Assembly: GCA_016926625.1 (NCBI GenBank)
Contig: JAFGOE010000081.1
Span: forward strand, 1-48,186
Length of the DNA stretch: 48,186 nucleotides
Direction: 5' to 3'
Source of the DNA: Candidatus Zhuqueibacterota bacterium
Lineage (GTDB): Bacteria > Zhuqueibacterota > Zhuqueibacteria > Thermofontimicrobiales > Thiofontviventaceae
In this document: positions 34,201 to 41,296 of the stretch, in pieces
Layout: the number at the start of each line of letters is the position of its first letter
Position numbering within the stretch: the stretch's first letter is position 1
Notes under the pieces: generated by a model
What the model was told of the DNA's origin: nothing
The model's database searches: none
Seen by the model: only the letters and a program-made list of their open reading frames with translations
Position numbers and translations under genes: made by a program

Positions 34201-35079
34201 GACACACTGGAAATAAATCAGTCTTATTTGAGAACGTTAGTTCATGACCCTGACAATTTACCACAGGATTTACAATTTAACATAACAGGTAACCTGAACC
34301 TCAATTGGCATCTTGATTCTGACCTGGATAAGTTGCTCATTTATTCGTATTTTGAAAACTGGTACGGCATAGAGAATTTAATGCTCAATGTGTTCGATGG
34401 AGAAGGTGGCAGCGACTCAGGCCTCATGCGGGTAAATGTTCAGCCATTACCCGATCAGCCCACTGCCTTCACGGTGGTAAGTCCCAACAGCATCACGTTC
34501 ACATCGATCCCGCAGAGTATCATATTCAAGTGGCGTAAATCCGTCGATCCTGATAATAATAGTCAGATAAATTATGTTTTGAGCCTGAGCGATCAGTATA
34601 GTTTTCAACATGTCTTCGACAGTTTTACTCAATTAGTCGATACAATGTATGTATATCAGTCAAGTCCACCACTAAAAGACGGTATATATTTCTGGCAGGT
34701 TAAGGCGATGAGCAGAAGCGGGCTCTCCACACAATCGGATATCGGTACGTTCTCCATCAATCGCACCGGAGTTACCGACAGCAACGATTCAGGATTGCCA
34801 GATGAGTTTGCTCTGGTAGGTAATTATCCGAATCCGTTTAATCCCCAAACGCACATTACTTACCATGTGCCCGAACGTACATTGATCGAAATTTCAATCT
34901 ATAATTCTGTCGGACAAAAGATCAAGAATTTAGAATATACTGCAAAAGATGCCGGGGTACACACAGCCACCTGGGATGGCAGGGATGAGTTCGGAAACCA
35001 GGTGAGTAGCGGGATCTATGTATGTTTCATGAAAGCGGATCAAATTAGATTCAGTAAAAAGATGTTGTTGCTGCGCTAA
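31261..35079 (+). CDS. Giant secreted protein: PKD, tandem-95-type repeats and T9SS-like C-terminus
   Basis: 1272 residues. A signal peptide (ending PFVSAQ) is followed by a sialidase/BNR-like or propeller region (about 25-400). Two PKD domains come next (about 401-493 and 494-580; PPMADAGGPYVGQEGSTVQF and PPTADANGPYSGEPETDI). Five beta-sandwich repeats of about 95 residues run from 580 to 1060, each with a PP/AP start, D-x-x-NxD or PDN, and WxGxE near the middle. A fibronectin-like segment (1060-1180) leads to the C-terminal sorting domain with VGNYPNPFNPQTHITYHVPE, IYNSVGQKIKNLEY and WDGRDEFGNQVSSGIYV. It is most likely displayed on or released from the cell surface as an adhesin or carbohydrate-binding protein. 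GAGGA precedes ATG 31261. It is a single gene with a terminator after it. Confidence 0.92.
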   Translation: MKNLTTFGKGVIFLLILWCPFVSAQEWSMENQLATGDTPEMDVDPNTGNMYILYMNNGVKYAIIDRDGNILTQESVDVSGASLDSGLGNFGATIAVDTQGYPHICFREYVGKDPDNTPLYTTYYVRKTSTGWDKRVVLSERVRRGYMIRLDVDENNVVHIVQGFVFNETGSIWGRIRYYRIINNAVESTQILGETKQYVYRADDRIEIDTYPGGKVHVISGIPNPNGNVYYFYSSDRGDTFSAGADIHPASAYGRNGSVDMQIDGTGNIHMCYGTSEDSERSGKPSIHYVKISNGNVVTDKPVTPLNAVVDWKIGMGVGSIAVSDNGLNIILAYVSAPGGELSAIYSQDGGNNWSAPTKLADACGSDESRNKHIIRAHSNDFCLAYPHSYKVWYRTISFSTNQPPMADAGGPYVGQEGSTVQFDASNSRDIDGTITKYEWDWENDGVYDVATIFATVQHVYEDDFIGQMKLRVTDNENSISTDLSNVTIQNVPPTADANGPYSGEPETDILLTGTATDPSVQDQATLIFEWDLNNDGMFESIGRNVTARYSLGGSHRVMLRVTDDDAGRDIDTTYVVISNEPPQVTMIPPQQIMIGESFAPIQLDYFVYDPDNADHEITWEAKGQNHIQVMISNRIAFPQPIDAEWIGTENITFVATDPGGLQDSTVTSFSVSELSQRPVIGNIPAQIKNEGTPFDPIILDNYVEDGDNDVTELTWRVRNNIELLYTLNSRILTVSWPNPDWFGNENLQVIATDPVGLSDTAYVSFTILNINDPPVISGLTGQTVANNENFDPIILDNHVTDVDHPDDELFWSYSGNSQLIVNIDEFRVATISKPQPTWYGNESITFEVSDGLLSDQTTIIFTVNPINQAPVITSIPGQTVGENQPFQSIYLDGFVNDPDNEDNEISWDIRGANNLLLQLIDRTLSIAVPDSEWSGTESLTFIARDPFNLADTVWADFSVVPINDPPKLSALPQFSILEDDTLEINQSYLRTLVHDPDNLPQDLQFNITGNLNLNWHLDSDLDKLLIYSYFENWYGIENLMLNVFDGEGGSDSGLMRVNVQPLPDQPTAFTVVSPNSITFTSIPQSIIFKWRKSVDPDNNSQINYVLSLSDQYSFQHVFDSFTQLVDTMYVYQSSPPLKDGIYFWQVKAMSRSGLSTQSDIGTFSINRTGVTDSNDSGLPDEFALVGNYPNPFNPQTHITYHVPERTLIEISIYNSVGQKIKNLEYTAKDAGVHTATWDGRDEFGNQVSSGIYVCFMKADQIRFSKKMLLLR

Positions 35080-35149
35080 GATTGGGGGTTAAAGCCAGTA
35101 TTCATTATTAGAATCGCAGCGTATTCATTGATGTTGTTTTTTTAACTTC

Positions 35150-35197
35150 AAGACCTGAAATCGTCTTCTTGTCAGATTTTTTCAGGTCTTCTTTTTT
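35150..35197 (+). terminator. Intrinsic terminator after the giant surface protein gene
   Basis: AAGACCTGAAA (35150-35160) pairs perfectly with TTTCAGGTCTT (35180-35190) around a 19-base loop, followed by CTTTTTT. It lies 70 bases beyond the stop and touches the end of the convergent barrel gene. Confidence 0.85.
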
Positions 35198-35822
35198 AAA
35201 AGAGATAACAGAGTGCAATATTGATCTTCGTTCCGCTATAATTATTCGTAAAAATAAAATTTTCAGGAAATTCAAGATAGTGATATCGGAATTCGAGTCC
35301 GACTGACAAATGGCGTGTGATCAGAAAATCAAAACCAGTACCAAGATTTATACCGACAGAAAAATGATCGTATTTATCGGTCAGAAAAGAAAAATGGTCA
35401 GTATCTTCGAAACCAAAATTTGTACTTATACCATAGCTCACATAAGGCGTAATCTTCATATCGTTTAATAGTAAATATTTGATGTCCACCAGAATGGGTG
35501 TGATCGTAATCGCGCGATTGCAGTATTCGCTACCTGTATCGTCCAATCCCTCATAGTAAAAATAACCGCCTGTGAATCGGAAGATGAGGTTACTATTGAT
35601 CGGAATTTGCAGAGATAACGCCGTGTAAATAGCTTCCTTCTGTATTTTTAAAGCACTGGAGGTGTTCAACCGACTAATATTATTGGGTACCCAGTTACCA
35701 AGTTCTATTCCCACGGATACCTTGTCGAAATAATTAACCGGTTGTGCATGAGCAGTGTCCGCTACCAGGAGCGATAATAAGAAGAAGATGACATATTTAT
35801 ATGATCTTAATATCATAGCCAT
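35196..35822 (-). CDS. Small outer-membrane beta-barrel protein
   Basis: 208 residues. A signal peptide (hydrophobic residues about 10-26, TAHAQ) is followed by about eight amphipathic strands with alternating hydrophobic residues, e.g. VSVGIELGNWVP, LIFRFTGGYFYYEG, ITPYVSYGISTNFGF, FSVGINLGTGFDFL, LSVGLEFRYHYLEF. The final INIALCYLF ends in phenylalanine, the usual BAM signal. It resembles OprF/PorT-like eight-stranded barrels in general shape, but I recognise no specific family. It starts 29 bases after the DUF3467 gene and probably shares its promoter. Confidence 0.78.
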   Translation of the reverse strand: MAMILRSYKYVIFFLLSLLVADTAHAQPVNYFDKVSVGIELGNWVPNNISRLNTSSALKIQKEAIYTALSLQIPINSNLIFRFTGGYFYYEGLDDTGSEYCNRAITITPILVDIKYLLLNDMKITPYVSYGISTNFGFEDTDHFSFLTDKYDHFSVGINLGTGFDFLITRHLSVGLEFRYHYLEFPENFIFTNNYSGTKINIALCYLF

Positions 35823-35851
35823 TTCTATATTTCTTTGATCACTAATCCAAT

Positions 35852-36160
35852 TCAGCTTTCAGTCGGTTGAAAGCCGTATGATTTTTGTTTCTGATCCCAA
35901 ACATTTTTTATTTCACCAAATTGAGTCTCAAATTTGGTAATGTTCTCCTGGAGAGCGAGCATTAAAGATTTTGCATGTTGAGGAGTCATGATAATTCGTG
36001 CATAAACTTTTGCCTTCGGTACTCCCGGCAGCATCCGTGTGAAATCGATCACAAATTCGGCCGGGGAATGCGTAATCACGGCCAGATTCGAGTAGATTCC
36101 CTCTGCTTCGGATTCACCCAGTTGAATGTTAATCTGTTTTGAATTTTGCTGTTGTTGCAT
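35852..36160 (-). CDS. DUF3467 family protein
   Basis: 102 residues, cytoplasmic. The start MQQQQNSKQINIQLGESEAEGIYSN and the segments FVIDFTRMLPGVPKAKVYARIIMTPQHAKSLMLALQENI are typical of DUF3467, a small protein widespread in FCB and related bacteria; its biochemical role is not known. ATG 36160 has GGAGG five bases upstream; the open frame begins earlier at 36235. The leader from the promoter at 36207-36235 is about 40 bases. The gene is followed by a small barrel gene. Confidence 0.85.
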   Translation of the reverse strand: MQQQQNSKQINIQLGESEAEGIYSNLAVITHSPAEFVIDFTRMLPGVPKAKVYARIIMTPQHAKSLMLALQENITKFETQFGEIKNVWDQKQKSYGFQPTES

Positions 36161-36206
36161 TAACGCCTCCATGTCATCAAAATGAATAGCGATGCGATTA
36201 AAAAAT

Positions 36207-36235
36207 ATTATACAAAATTTTTTATAAATAGTCAA
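36207..36235 (-). promoter_or_regulatory. Strong sigma70-like promoter of the DUF3467 operon
   Basis: Minus strand TTGACT (36235-36230), exactly 17 bases, TATAAT (36212-36207). Five of six and six of six matches. It is the best promoter in the window and would give a leader of about 40 bases. Confidence 0.75.
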
Positions 36236-36484
36236 ATGAAATAACTTTTTATTGTACTAATTTAGCTAGAAATCAAAGTAACATCAGGCTTCGATCAAGC
36301 TTTTTGTAAACGACTCATCACAAGACGATCCGGGAACGCTACAGCACTCTGGGGCTGAGATATTTTTCTTGCTATTGCATCTGTATTTCATTATATTAAA
36401 AAAAATTTAATATTTTTATTATCACTCATCTTTGCTTATTCTGTCGACGAAAATAAGGACCATCACTTTTGGAGGGATCAAGAT
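36236..36484 (+). other. Region between the two divergent promoters
   Basis: About 250 bases between the DUF3467 promoter and the acyl-CoA synthetase start, within a gene-free stretch of 324 bases. The candidate at 36369-36397 is the only other signal. No palindromic operator is obvious. Confidence 0.45.
36369..36397 (+). promoter_or_regulatory. Probable promoter for the acyl-CoA synthetase pair
   Basis: TTGCTA (36369-36374), exactly 17 bases, TATATT (36392-36397). Four and five matches to consensus. RNA would start near 36404, about 80 bases before ATG 36485. Confidence 0.5.
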
Positions 36485-38266
36485 ATGGAATCTAAAACAT
36501 TAGTCCATATGTTCCAGGATGCTGTCACGAATCACGGTGATAAAATGGCTTTGATGCACAAGGTAAGTGGTTCCTACACAGGTATCACCTACAACGAATT
36601 TGCCAGCCGGGTTCGTCAGTTAAGTATGGGATTGCTACATCTGGGGATGAAGTCGGGTGATCGAATCGCGTTAATGGCCGAGAATCGCCTCAACTGGCCG
36701 ATTGTCGACTTCGGAATACTCAGCATTGGAGCGACCAATGTTCCTATCTATCCTACTATTACCCCACCCCAAATTAAATACATACTGGATGATTCAGAAT
36801 CAAAGATCATCTTCGTCTCCACAAAAGATCTGTTAGAGAAAGTTCTCGTCATTAGAGACGAACTGCCGCAACTCGAGAAGATCATTTATATGGAAGGCCA
36901 TTTTTCGATAGAAAATGTACTTTCATTTGATGAATTGCTGAGCGCAGGCGAGCAATATGACCGGGAGAATCCTGGGTTATTTGAACGGTTGGTAGACGAA
37001 GTCACACCAGAAACGCTTTGTGGTATCATCTATACATCGGGCACCACAGGCAATCCAAAAGGAGTCATGCTGACTCATAAAAACATTCTTTCGAACGTCA
37101 AGGCATCAAAAAGTGTATTGAGAGTCGATTCTACCGATATATTTTTATCTTTTCTCCCTCTCTGCCACTCGTTCGAGCGTATGGCAGGGCAATTCCTGGC
37201 AATCGGTTCGGGTGCAACGATAGCATTCGCTGAAAACATCGGAACAGTCGCTAACAACCTCCTCGAAGTGAAACCCACACTGGTGACGAGCGTGCCCCGA
37301 TTATTTGAAAAAATTTATTCGCGCATCATCGAGAACGCGCAATCCAATTCACCGATTAAGCGTAAGATATTCAACTGGGCAGTCAATGTTGGCGGCAAAC
37401 ACATGAAGTCGGAATTTCGTGGTAAGATAAGCCCGCTCTTGAAAATGCAACATAAGATTGCCAACAAACTCGTTTATTCCACCATCAAGGAACGCGTCGG
37501 AGGACGTCTACGATTTTTCGTGTCAGGCGGAGCTCCGTTGTCTCAGCAGATAGCCGAATTTTTCTACAAAGTCGGAGTCCTGATCCTGGAAGGATATGGG
37601 CTGACCGAAAGTTCTCCGGTGATATCAGTCAACCTGGAAAATAAATTTAGATTTGGCTCAGTCGGACCCGCCATACCGGGTGTAGAAATCAAGATCGAAA
37701 AAGATGGTGAAATTTTATCCCGCGGACCCAACATCATGAACGGATATTATAAAAATCCTGCCGCCACCAAAGAGGCAATCGACAGCGAAGGATGGCTGCA
37801 TACCGGTGATATCGGTTTCATCGATGAAGACGGTTTCCTGTTCATCACCGACAGGAAGAAAAATATATTGGTAACGACAGGTGGTAAAAACGTAACGCCC
37901 GCATCGATCGAAAACCTTCTGATCACCAGTCCTTTTATCGAACAGGTGATGGTACTTGGTGATAGACAAAAATTCCTGACCGCTCTCATCGTGCCCAATT
38001 TTGATTCTCTTAAAAATTACGCACGAGAAAATAATATAGAATTTGAAACCATTGAGGATTTAGTTCAAATCCATGAGGTTCGCAAACGCGTGGACAGAGA
38101 TATCAAAGAATTATCCAAAAATCTCGCGCGCTTCGAACAGATACAAAAGTTCACCTTATTACCTAAAGAGTTCAGCATCGAGGATGGTGAGTTAACACCA
38201 TCACTAAAAATCAAACGAAAAGTGATTGAACAGAAATATGCAGACATCATCAGGAAAATGTACTAA
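36485..38266 (+). CDS. Long-chain acyl-CoA synthetase (FadD15-like), copy 1
   Basis: 593 residues of the AMP-forming ligase family. The P-loop-like motif IIYTSGTTGNPKGVMLTHKNIL lies about residue 180, EGYGLTESSPVISVN about residue 370, GWLHTGDIGFIDEDGFLFITDRKKN about residue 440 and the catalytic-lysine region near the C-terminus (LTPSLKIKRKVI). It activates fatty acids with ATP and CoA for lipid synthesis or beta-oxidation. GGAGGG precedes ATG 36485. The next gene is a homologue along its whole length, so the pair arose by tandem duplication. Confidence 0.93.
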   Translation: MESKTLVHMFQDAVTNHGDKMALMHKVSGSYTGITYNEFASRVRQLSMGLLHLGMKSGDRIALMAENRLNWPIVDFGILSIGATNVPIYPTITPPQIKYILDDSESKIIFVSTKDLLEKVLVIRDELPQLEKIIYMEGHFSIENVLSFDELLSAGEQYDRENPGLFERLVDEVTPETLCGIIYTSGTTGNPKGVMLTHKNILSNVKASKSVLRVDSTDIFLSFLPLCHSFERMAGQFLAIGSGATIAFAENIGTVANNLLEVKPTLVTSVPRLFEKIYSRIIENAQSNSPIKRKIFNWAVNVGGKHMKSEFRGKISPLLKMQHKIANKLVYSTIKERVGGRLRFFVSGGAPLSQQIAEFFYKVGVLILEGYGLTESSPVISVNLENKFRFGSVGPAIPGVEIKIEKDGEILSRGPNIMNGYYKNPAATKEAIDSEGWLHTGDIGFIDEDGFLFITDRKKNILVTTGGKNVTPASIENLLITSPFIEQVMVLGDRQKFLTALIVPNFDSLKNYARENNIEFETIEDLVQIHEVRKRVDRDIKELSKNLARFEQIQKFTLLPKEFSIEDGELTPSLKIKRKVIEQKYADIIRKMY

Positions 38267-38307
38267 GCAGCGGTCTAGAGAGCGGGTAATTTCAATAGGA
38301 GAATTTA

Positions 38308-40113
38308 ATGAATTCAAACGAAAAAACATTACTCAGTTTATTTATGAATCGTGTGGAACGAACTGGGGATAAAATCGCTATCCTGGAGAAAATAGATGGT
38401 GAATATCAGGGATTCACTTATGATGAATTCAAAAGGCGTGTACAGAAGTTCTCCGCCGGATTGGCGAATTTGGGCGTTAAAAAAGGAGATAAGATAGCGC
38501 TGATGTCGGAGAACAGATCCGAATGGGTCATCACTGATCTGGGAATTCTTTCGCTCGGTGCTGTAAATGTCCCTATATATCCGACGATTACTCCACAACA
38601 GATTGAGTACATACTAAACAATGCGCAAGTGAAATTGATAGTCGTTTCCCGCCCGAAACTCGTTCAAAAGATCACTAAAATCTGGAAAAATACACCAACT
38701 CTTGAAAAAATAATCGTGTTCGATTTTGAGGACAGCGACGCGAACGAGAACATCATCAGCTATCAGCAAATGTTAGCCGATGGTGAAAATTACGCTGCAA
38801 AGAATCCGAACTTCTTCGATGAGGCGGTGGCTAACGTAAAATCCGATGACCTTTGCGGAATCATATATACATCAGGTACCACGGGTTCTCCGAAAGGAGT
38901 GATGCTGGCTCATTCAAATATCTATGCCAACGTCGAAGGGGGTCTGCAGACACTAAATATAAATGAGAGCGACACGTTTCTCTCATTTCTTCCGTTATGT
39001 CATGTCTTTGAACGCATGGCAGGATTTTATCTCGCCATCGGTGCTGGGGCCGCTATCGCTTACGCCGAGAGCATCGACACAGTCGTTAAGAACCTGGGTG
39101 AAGTGAAACCAACGATCATGACGAGCGTCCCCCGATTATTCGAAAGAATCCAAAGCGGTGTACTGAAAAATGCGGAGGCCGGCTCGCCCATTAAGAAGAA
39201 GATCTTTAACTGGGCTTTCGATGTCAGTGATAAATACATGAACGCACTGTTCAGGAACAAACTGAACGTCTTCCTGAAATTCCGATATCATATTGCGACA
39301 AAACTCGTGTTCAGCAAGCTACATCAGAAAGTAGGAGGAAACCTTAAATATTTTATTTCCGGTGGAGCGCCACTGGCACGCGATGTAGCCGAATTCTTTT
39401 TTAAGGCTGGTATTTTGATTCTGGAAGGATATGGATTAACAGAAACCTCTCCCGTCATTGCGGTGAACCGTGAAACTGATTTTAAGTTCGGAACAGTCGG
39501 ACAAGTTCTTCCGAATGTCGAGGTTAAAATAGCCTCTGATTTCGAAATTCTCACCAGAGGACCTGCGGTTATGAAAGGCTATTATCGAGATCCGAACGCG
39601 ACAAAAGAGGTCATCGATGATGAAGGTTGGCTGCACACAGGGGACCTCGGGTTCCTCGATGAAGATGGATTCCTGCACATCACCGACAGAAAGAAAAACA
39701 TTATCGTGACGTCCGGCGGGAAAAATGTCACACCGTCGGTGCTTGAAAATCAACTCATCTCGAGTCCTTACATCGAACAGGTGGTCATCATTGGTGATAA
39801 ACGAAAATATCTTACAGCATTGATCGTTCCAAATTTAGAGGCCATCCAGAAATACGCAACAGACATGAACACCAAATTCAATTCGATCGAAGAATTGATC
39901 AAAGATCAATCGGTTCATAATCTTATACGTAGTGAAATAAATCGGGTTAGCGGACTGTTCGCCAGGTTTGAACAGATAAAACGATTTACACTGCTACCAA
40001 AGGAATTCACCATTGAAAATGATGAACTGACACCGACTCTGAAGGTTAAAAAGAATGTAATACTGAAAAAATATGCAGCAGAAATTGAAGCCATGTATCA
40101 CAACAGATCGTAA
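38308..40113 (+). CDS. Long-chain acyl-CoA synthetase (FadD15-like), copy 2
   Basis: 601 residues, collinear with copy 1 throughout. Motifs: IIYTSGTTGSPKGVMLAHSNIY, EGYGLTETSPVIAVN, GWLHTGDLGFLDEDGFLHITDRKKN, GKNVTPSVLEN and LTPTLKVKKNVI. The differing middle section (fatty-acid tunnel and acceptor region) could reflect different chain-length preference. AGGAGA precedes ATG 38308, 41 bases after the first copy, so both are probably made from one transcript. The stop is followed by about 70 bases, then the 40183-40233 hairpin. Confidence 0.93.
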   Translation: MNSNEKTLLSLFMNRVERTGDKIAILEKIDGEYQGFTYDEFKRRVQKFSAGLANLGVKKGDKIALMSENRSEWVITDLGILSLGAVNVPIYPTITPQQIEYILNNAQVKLIVVSRPKLVQKITKIWKNTPTLEKIIVFDFEDSDANENIISYQQMLADGENYAAKNPNFFDEAVANVKSDDLCGIIYTSGTTGSPKGVMLAHSNIYANVEGGLQTLNINESDTFLSFLPLCHVFERMAGFYLAIGAGAAIAYAESIDTVVKNLGEVKPTIMTSVPRLFERIQSGVLKNAEAGSPIKKKIFNWAFDVSDKYMNALFRNKLNVFLKFRYHIATKLVFSKLHQKVGGNLKYFISGGAPLARDVAEFFFKAGILILEGYGLTETSPVIAVNRETDFKFGTVGQVLPNVEVKIASDFEILTRGPAVMKGYYRDPNATKEVIDDEGWLHTGDLGFLDEDGFLHITDRKKNIIVTSGGKNVTPSVLENQLISSPYIEQVVIIGDKRKYLTALIVPNLEAIQKYATDMNTKFNSIEELIKDQSVHNLIRSEINRVSGLFARFEQIKRFTLLPKEFTIENDELTPTLKVKKNVILKKYAAEIEAMYHNRS

Positions 40114-40182
40114 CCATGTAAAGCGGGCTCAGGATTGACAATATGTAAGATGTGAACAACCTTTATTAATGGGTTTAGCAAA

Positions 40183-40233
40183 ACTGGCTGTAAGTGGGCA
40201 TTCGATATGCGACTAGAATCACTTACAGCCAGT
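40183..40233 (-). terminator. Intrinsic terminator overlapping the zinc-ribbon gene stop
   Basis: ACTGGCTGTAAGTG (40183-40196) and CACTTACAGCCAGT (40220-40233) are perfectly inverted, 14 bases, around a 23-base loop. On the minus strand the stem is followed by TTTTGC. The stop codon of the zinc-ribbon gene (40223-40225) lies in one arm. It also separates the convergent acyl-CoA synthetase gene. Confidence 0.75.
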
Positions 40234-40558
40234 AGAGTATCCTACCACACCCTTCACAATAAATCACCTCGCTATCGGCACGCCCTTTGGTTGAAAGAGA
40301 AGTGGGCAGTTTGATGAAACAACCGAGGCAGGTATTATCCTCCTTAACAGGCACGATGGCTCGCTTATAGTGTTTTTTTAATTTTTCATAGCTATACAGC
40401 AACGACTTGCTGATTTTTGATATGAGCTCCTCTCTTGCCTTCAACAAATTATCCTCACCCTCAGCCTCAAAGCCAAGACGCTTGACCTCCGATATATCAC
40501 TGATCATCATATCAAGATCCTGCAAAGCGACTAATAATTCTAACTCTTTTTTGATCAA
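40223..40558 (-). CDS. Zinc-ribbon protein with coiled-coil N-terminus
   Basis: 111 residues. The first about 75 are helical and charged (KELELLVALQDLDMMISDI, LISKISKSLLYSYEKLKKHYK). The C-terminal part has two CxxC knuckles: CLGC with IKLP following, and CEGCGRILYW. This is the C4 zinc-ribbon pattern found in many bacteria, often in proteins of the CT398/DUF164 type but here short. It may bind nucleic acid or a protein partner. It is the last gene of the manC-ptsN operon, 4 bases after ptsN. The start is TTG 40558 with GGAGG nine bases before. Confidence 0.82.
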   Translation of the reverse strand: MIKKELELLVALQDLDMMISDISEVKRLGFEAEGEDNLLKAREELISKISKSLLYSYEKLKKHYKRAIVPVKEDNTCLGCFIKLPTSLSTKGRADSEVIYCEGCGRILYWL

Positions 40559-40562
40559 TGTA

Positions 40563-41024
40563 TTATGCCTCCGCTAAAAAATCAATAAATTCAACGAACG
40601 ACTCGATGGATAATAACGTTTTTCTATTTTTGGATTTATTCAAAATTTCAACAATTTTACCGAGAATAGGTAGGTACATATTGTTCTCATCTTGCGGAGG
40701 AGCGATGATCATAAACACGAGATGCACGGGTTTGCTATCGATAGCCTCGTAATCAATTCCATCTTTGCTCCTGGCAAAGGCGATCATGACTTCGGATGCC
40801 GACGTCGTTCTACCGTGAGGAATGGCTATTCCCTTACCGATCCCCGTACTGCCAAGCTTCTCCCGCTGAGTAAGCATCTCTAATACGATGTCTGATTTTT
40901 TTATGTAACTTTTCTCAACGAACCGATCAACCAGCTCAGCGAGAAGTTCATCCTTATTTTTAGCTTTTACATCAAGAATGAACAGATCTTCATTAAAATA
41001 TTTCAACAACTCTTGTGCCTTCAT
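40563..41024 (-). CDS. ptsN: PtsN-like EIIA (fructose/nitrogen type)
   Basis: 153 residues, an EIIA-Fru/Ntr fold. The phosphorylated histidine is His70 in GIGKGIAIPHGRT. LGSTGIGKG, DYEAIDSKPVHLVFMIIAPP and ENNMYLPILGKIVEIL are usual. In bacteria without sugar PTS this type acts as a regulator through HPr/EI-Ntr phosphorylation. No EI or HPr gene is nearby. It follows the 83-residue ORF by 14 bases and precedes the zinc-ribbon gene by 4. Confidence 0.93.
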   Translation of the reverse strand: MKAQELLKYFNEDLFILDVKAKNKDELLAELVDRFVEKSYIKKSDIVLEMLTQREKLGSTGIGKGIAIPHGRTTSASEVMIAFARSKDGIDYEAIDSKPVHLVFMIIAPPQDENNMYLPILGKIVEILNKSKNRKTLLSIESFVEFIDFLAEA

Positions 41025-41038
41025 AAATTACCCCTCGT

Positions 41039-41290
41039 TTAATTCGCCTTTTCTTCGATGATGGCTCGAAGTGCCGGTCGAATATAAATTTTATCAAGAT
41101 TTAATTGTTTTAACTCTTGAGCCATGATCGATATTTTCTGATCAATAGTCAATTTATTATTGAGGATCAAGACCCTCTTATCGCTTACGGTGCATAATCC
41201 CCCCTGAAAATCACCTTTCTCATAACGTATGATGATCGACAAATTTTCGATGAGAGATTCAAAGCCCTGCAATATTAATTCTTTTCTCAT
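41039..41290 (-). CDS. Conserved-looking 83-residue protein of unknown function
   Basis: 83 residues with no signal peptide. A hydrophobic-charged pattern (ESLIENLSIIIRYEKGDFQGG, CTVSDKRVLILNNKLTIDQK, ISIMAQELKQLNLDKIYIRP) suggests an alpha/beta domain. I recognise no family. AGGCG lies upstream of ATG 41290, 6 bases after manC, and ptsN follows after 14 bases, so it is almost certainly co-transcribed and possibly functionally linked to manC and ptsN. Confidence 0.75.
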   Translation of the reverse strand: MRKELILQGFESLIENLSIIIRYEKGDFQGGLCTVSDKRVLILNNKLTIDQKISIMAQELKQLNLDKIYIRPALRAIIEEKAN

Positions 41291-41296
41291 AAACGC

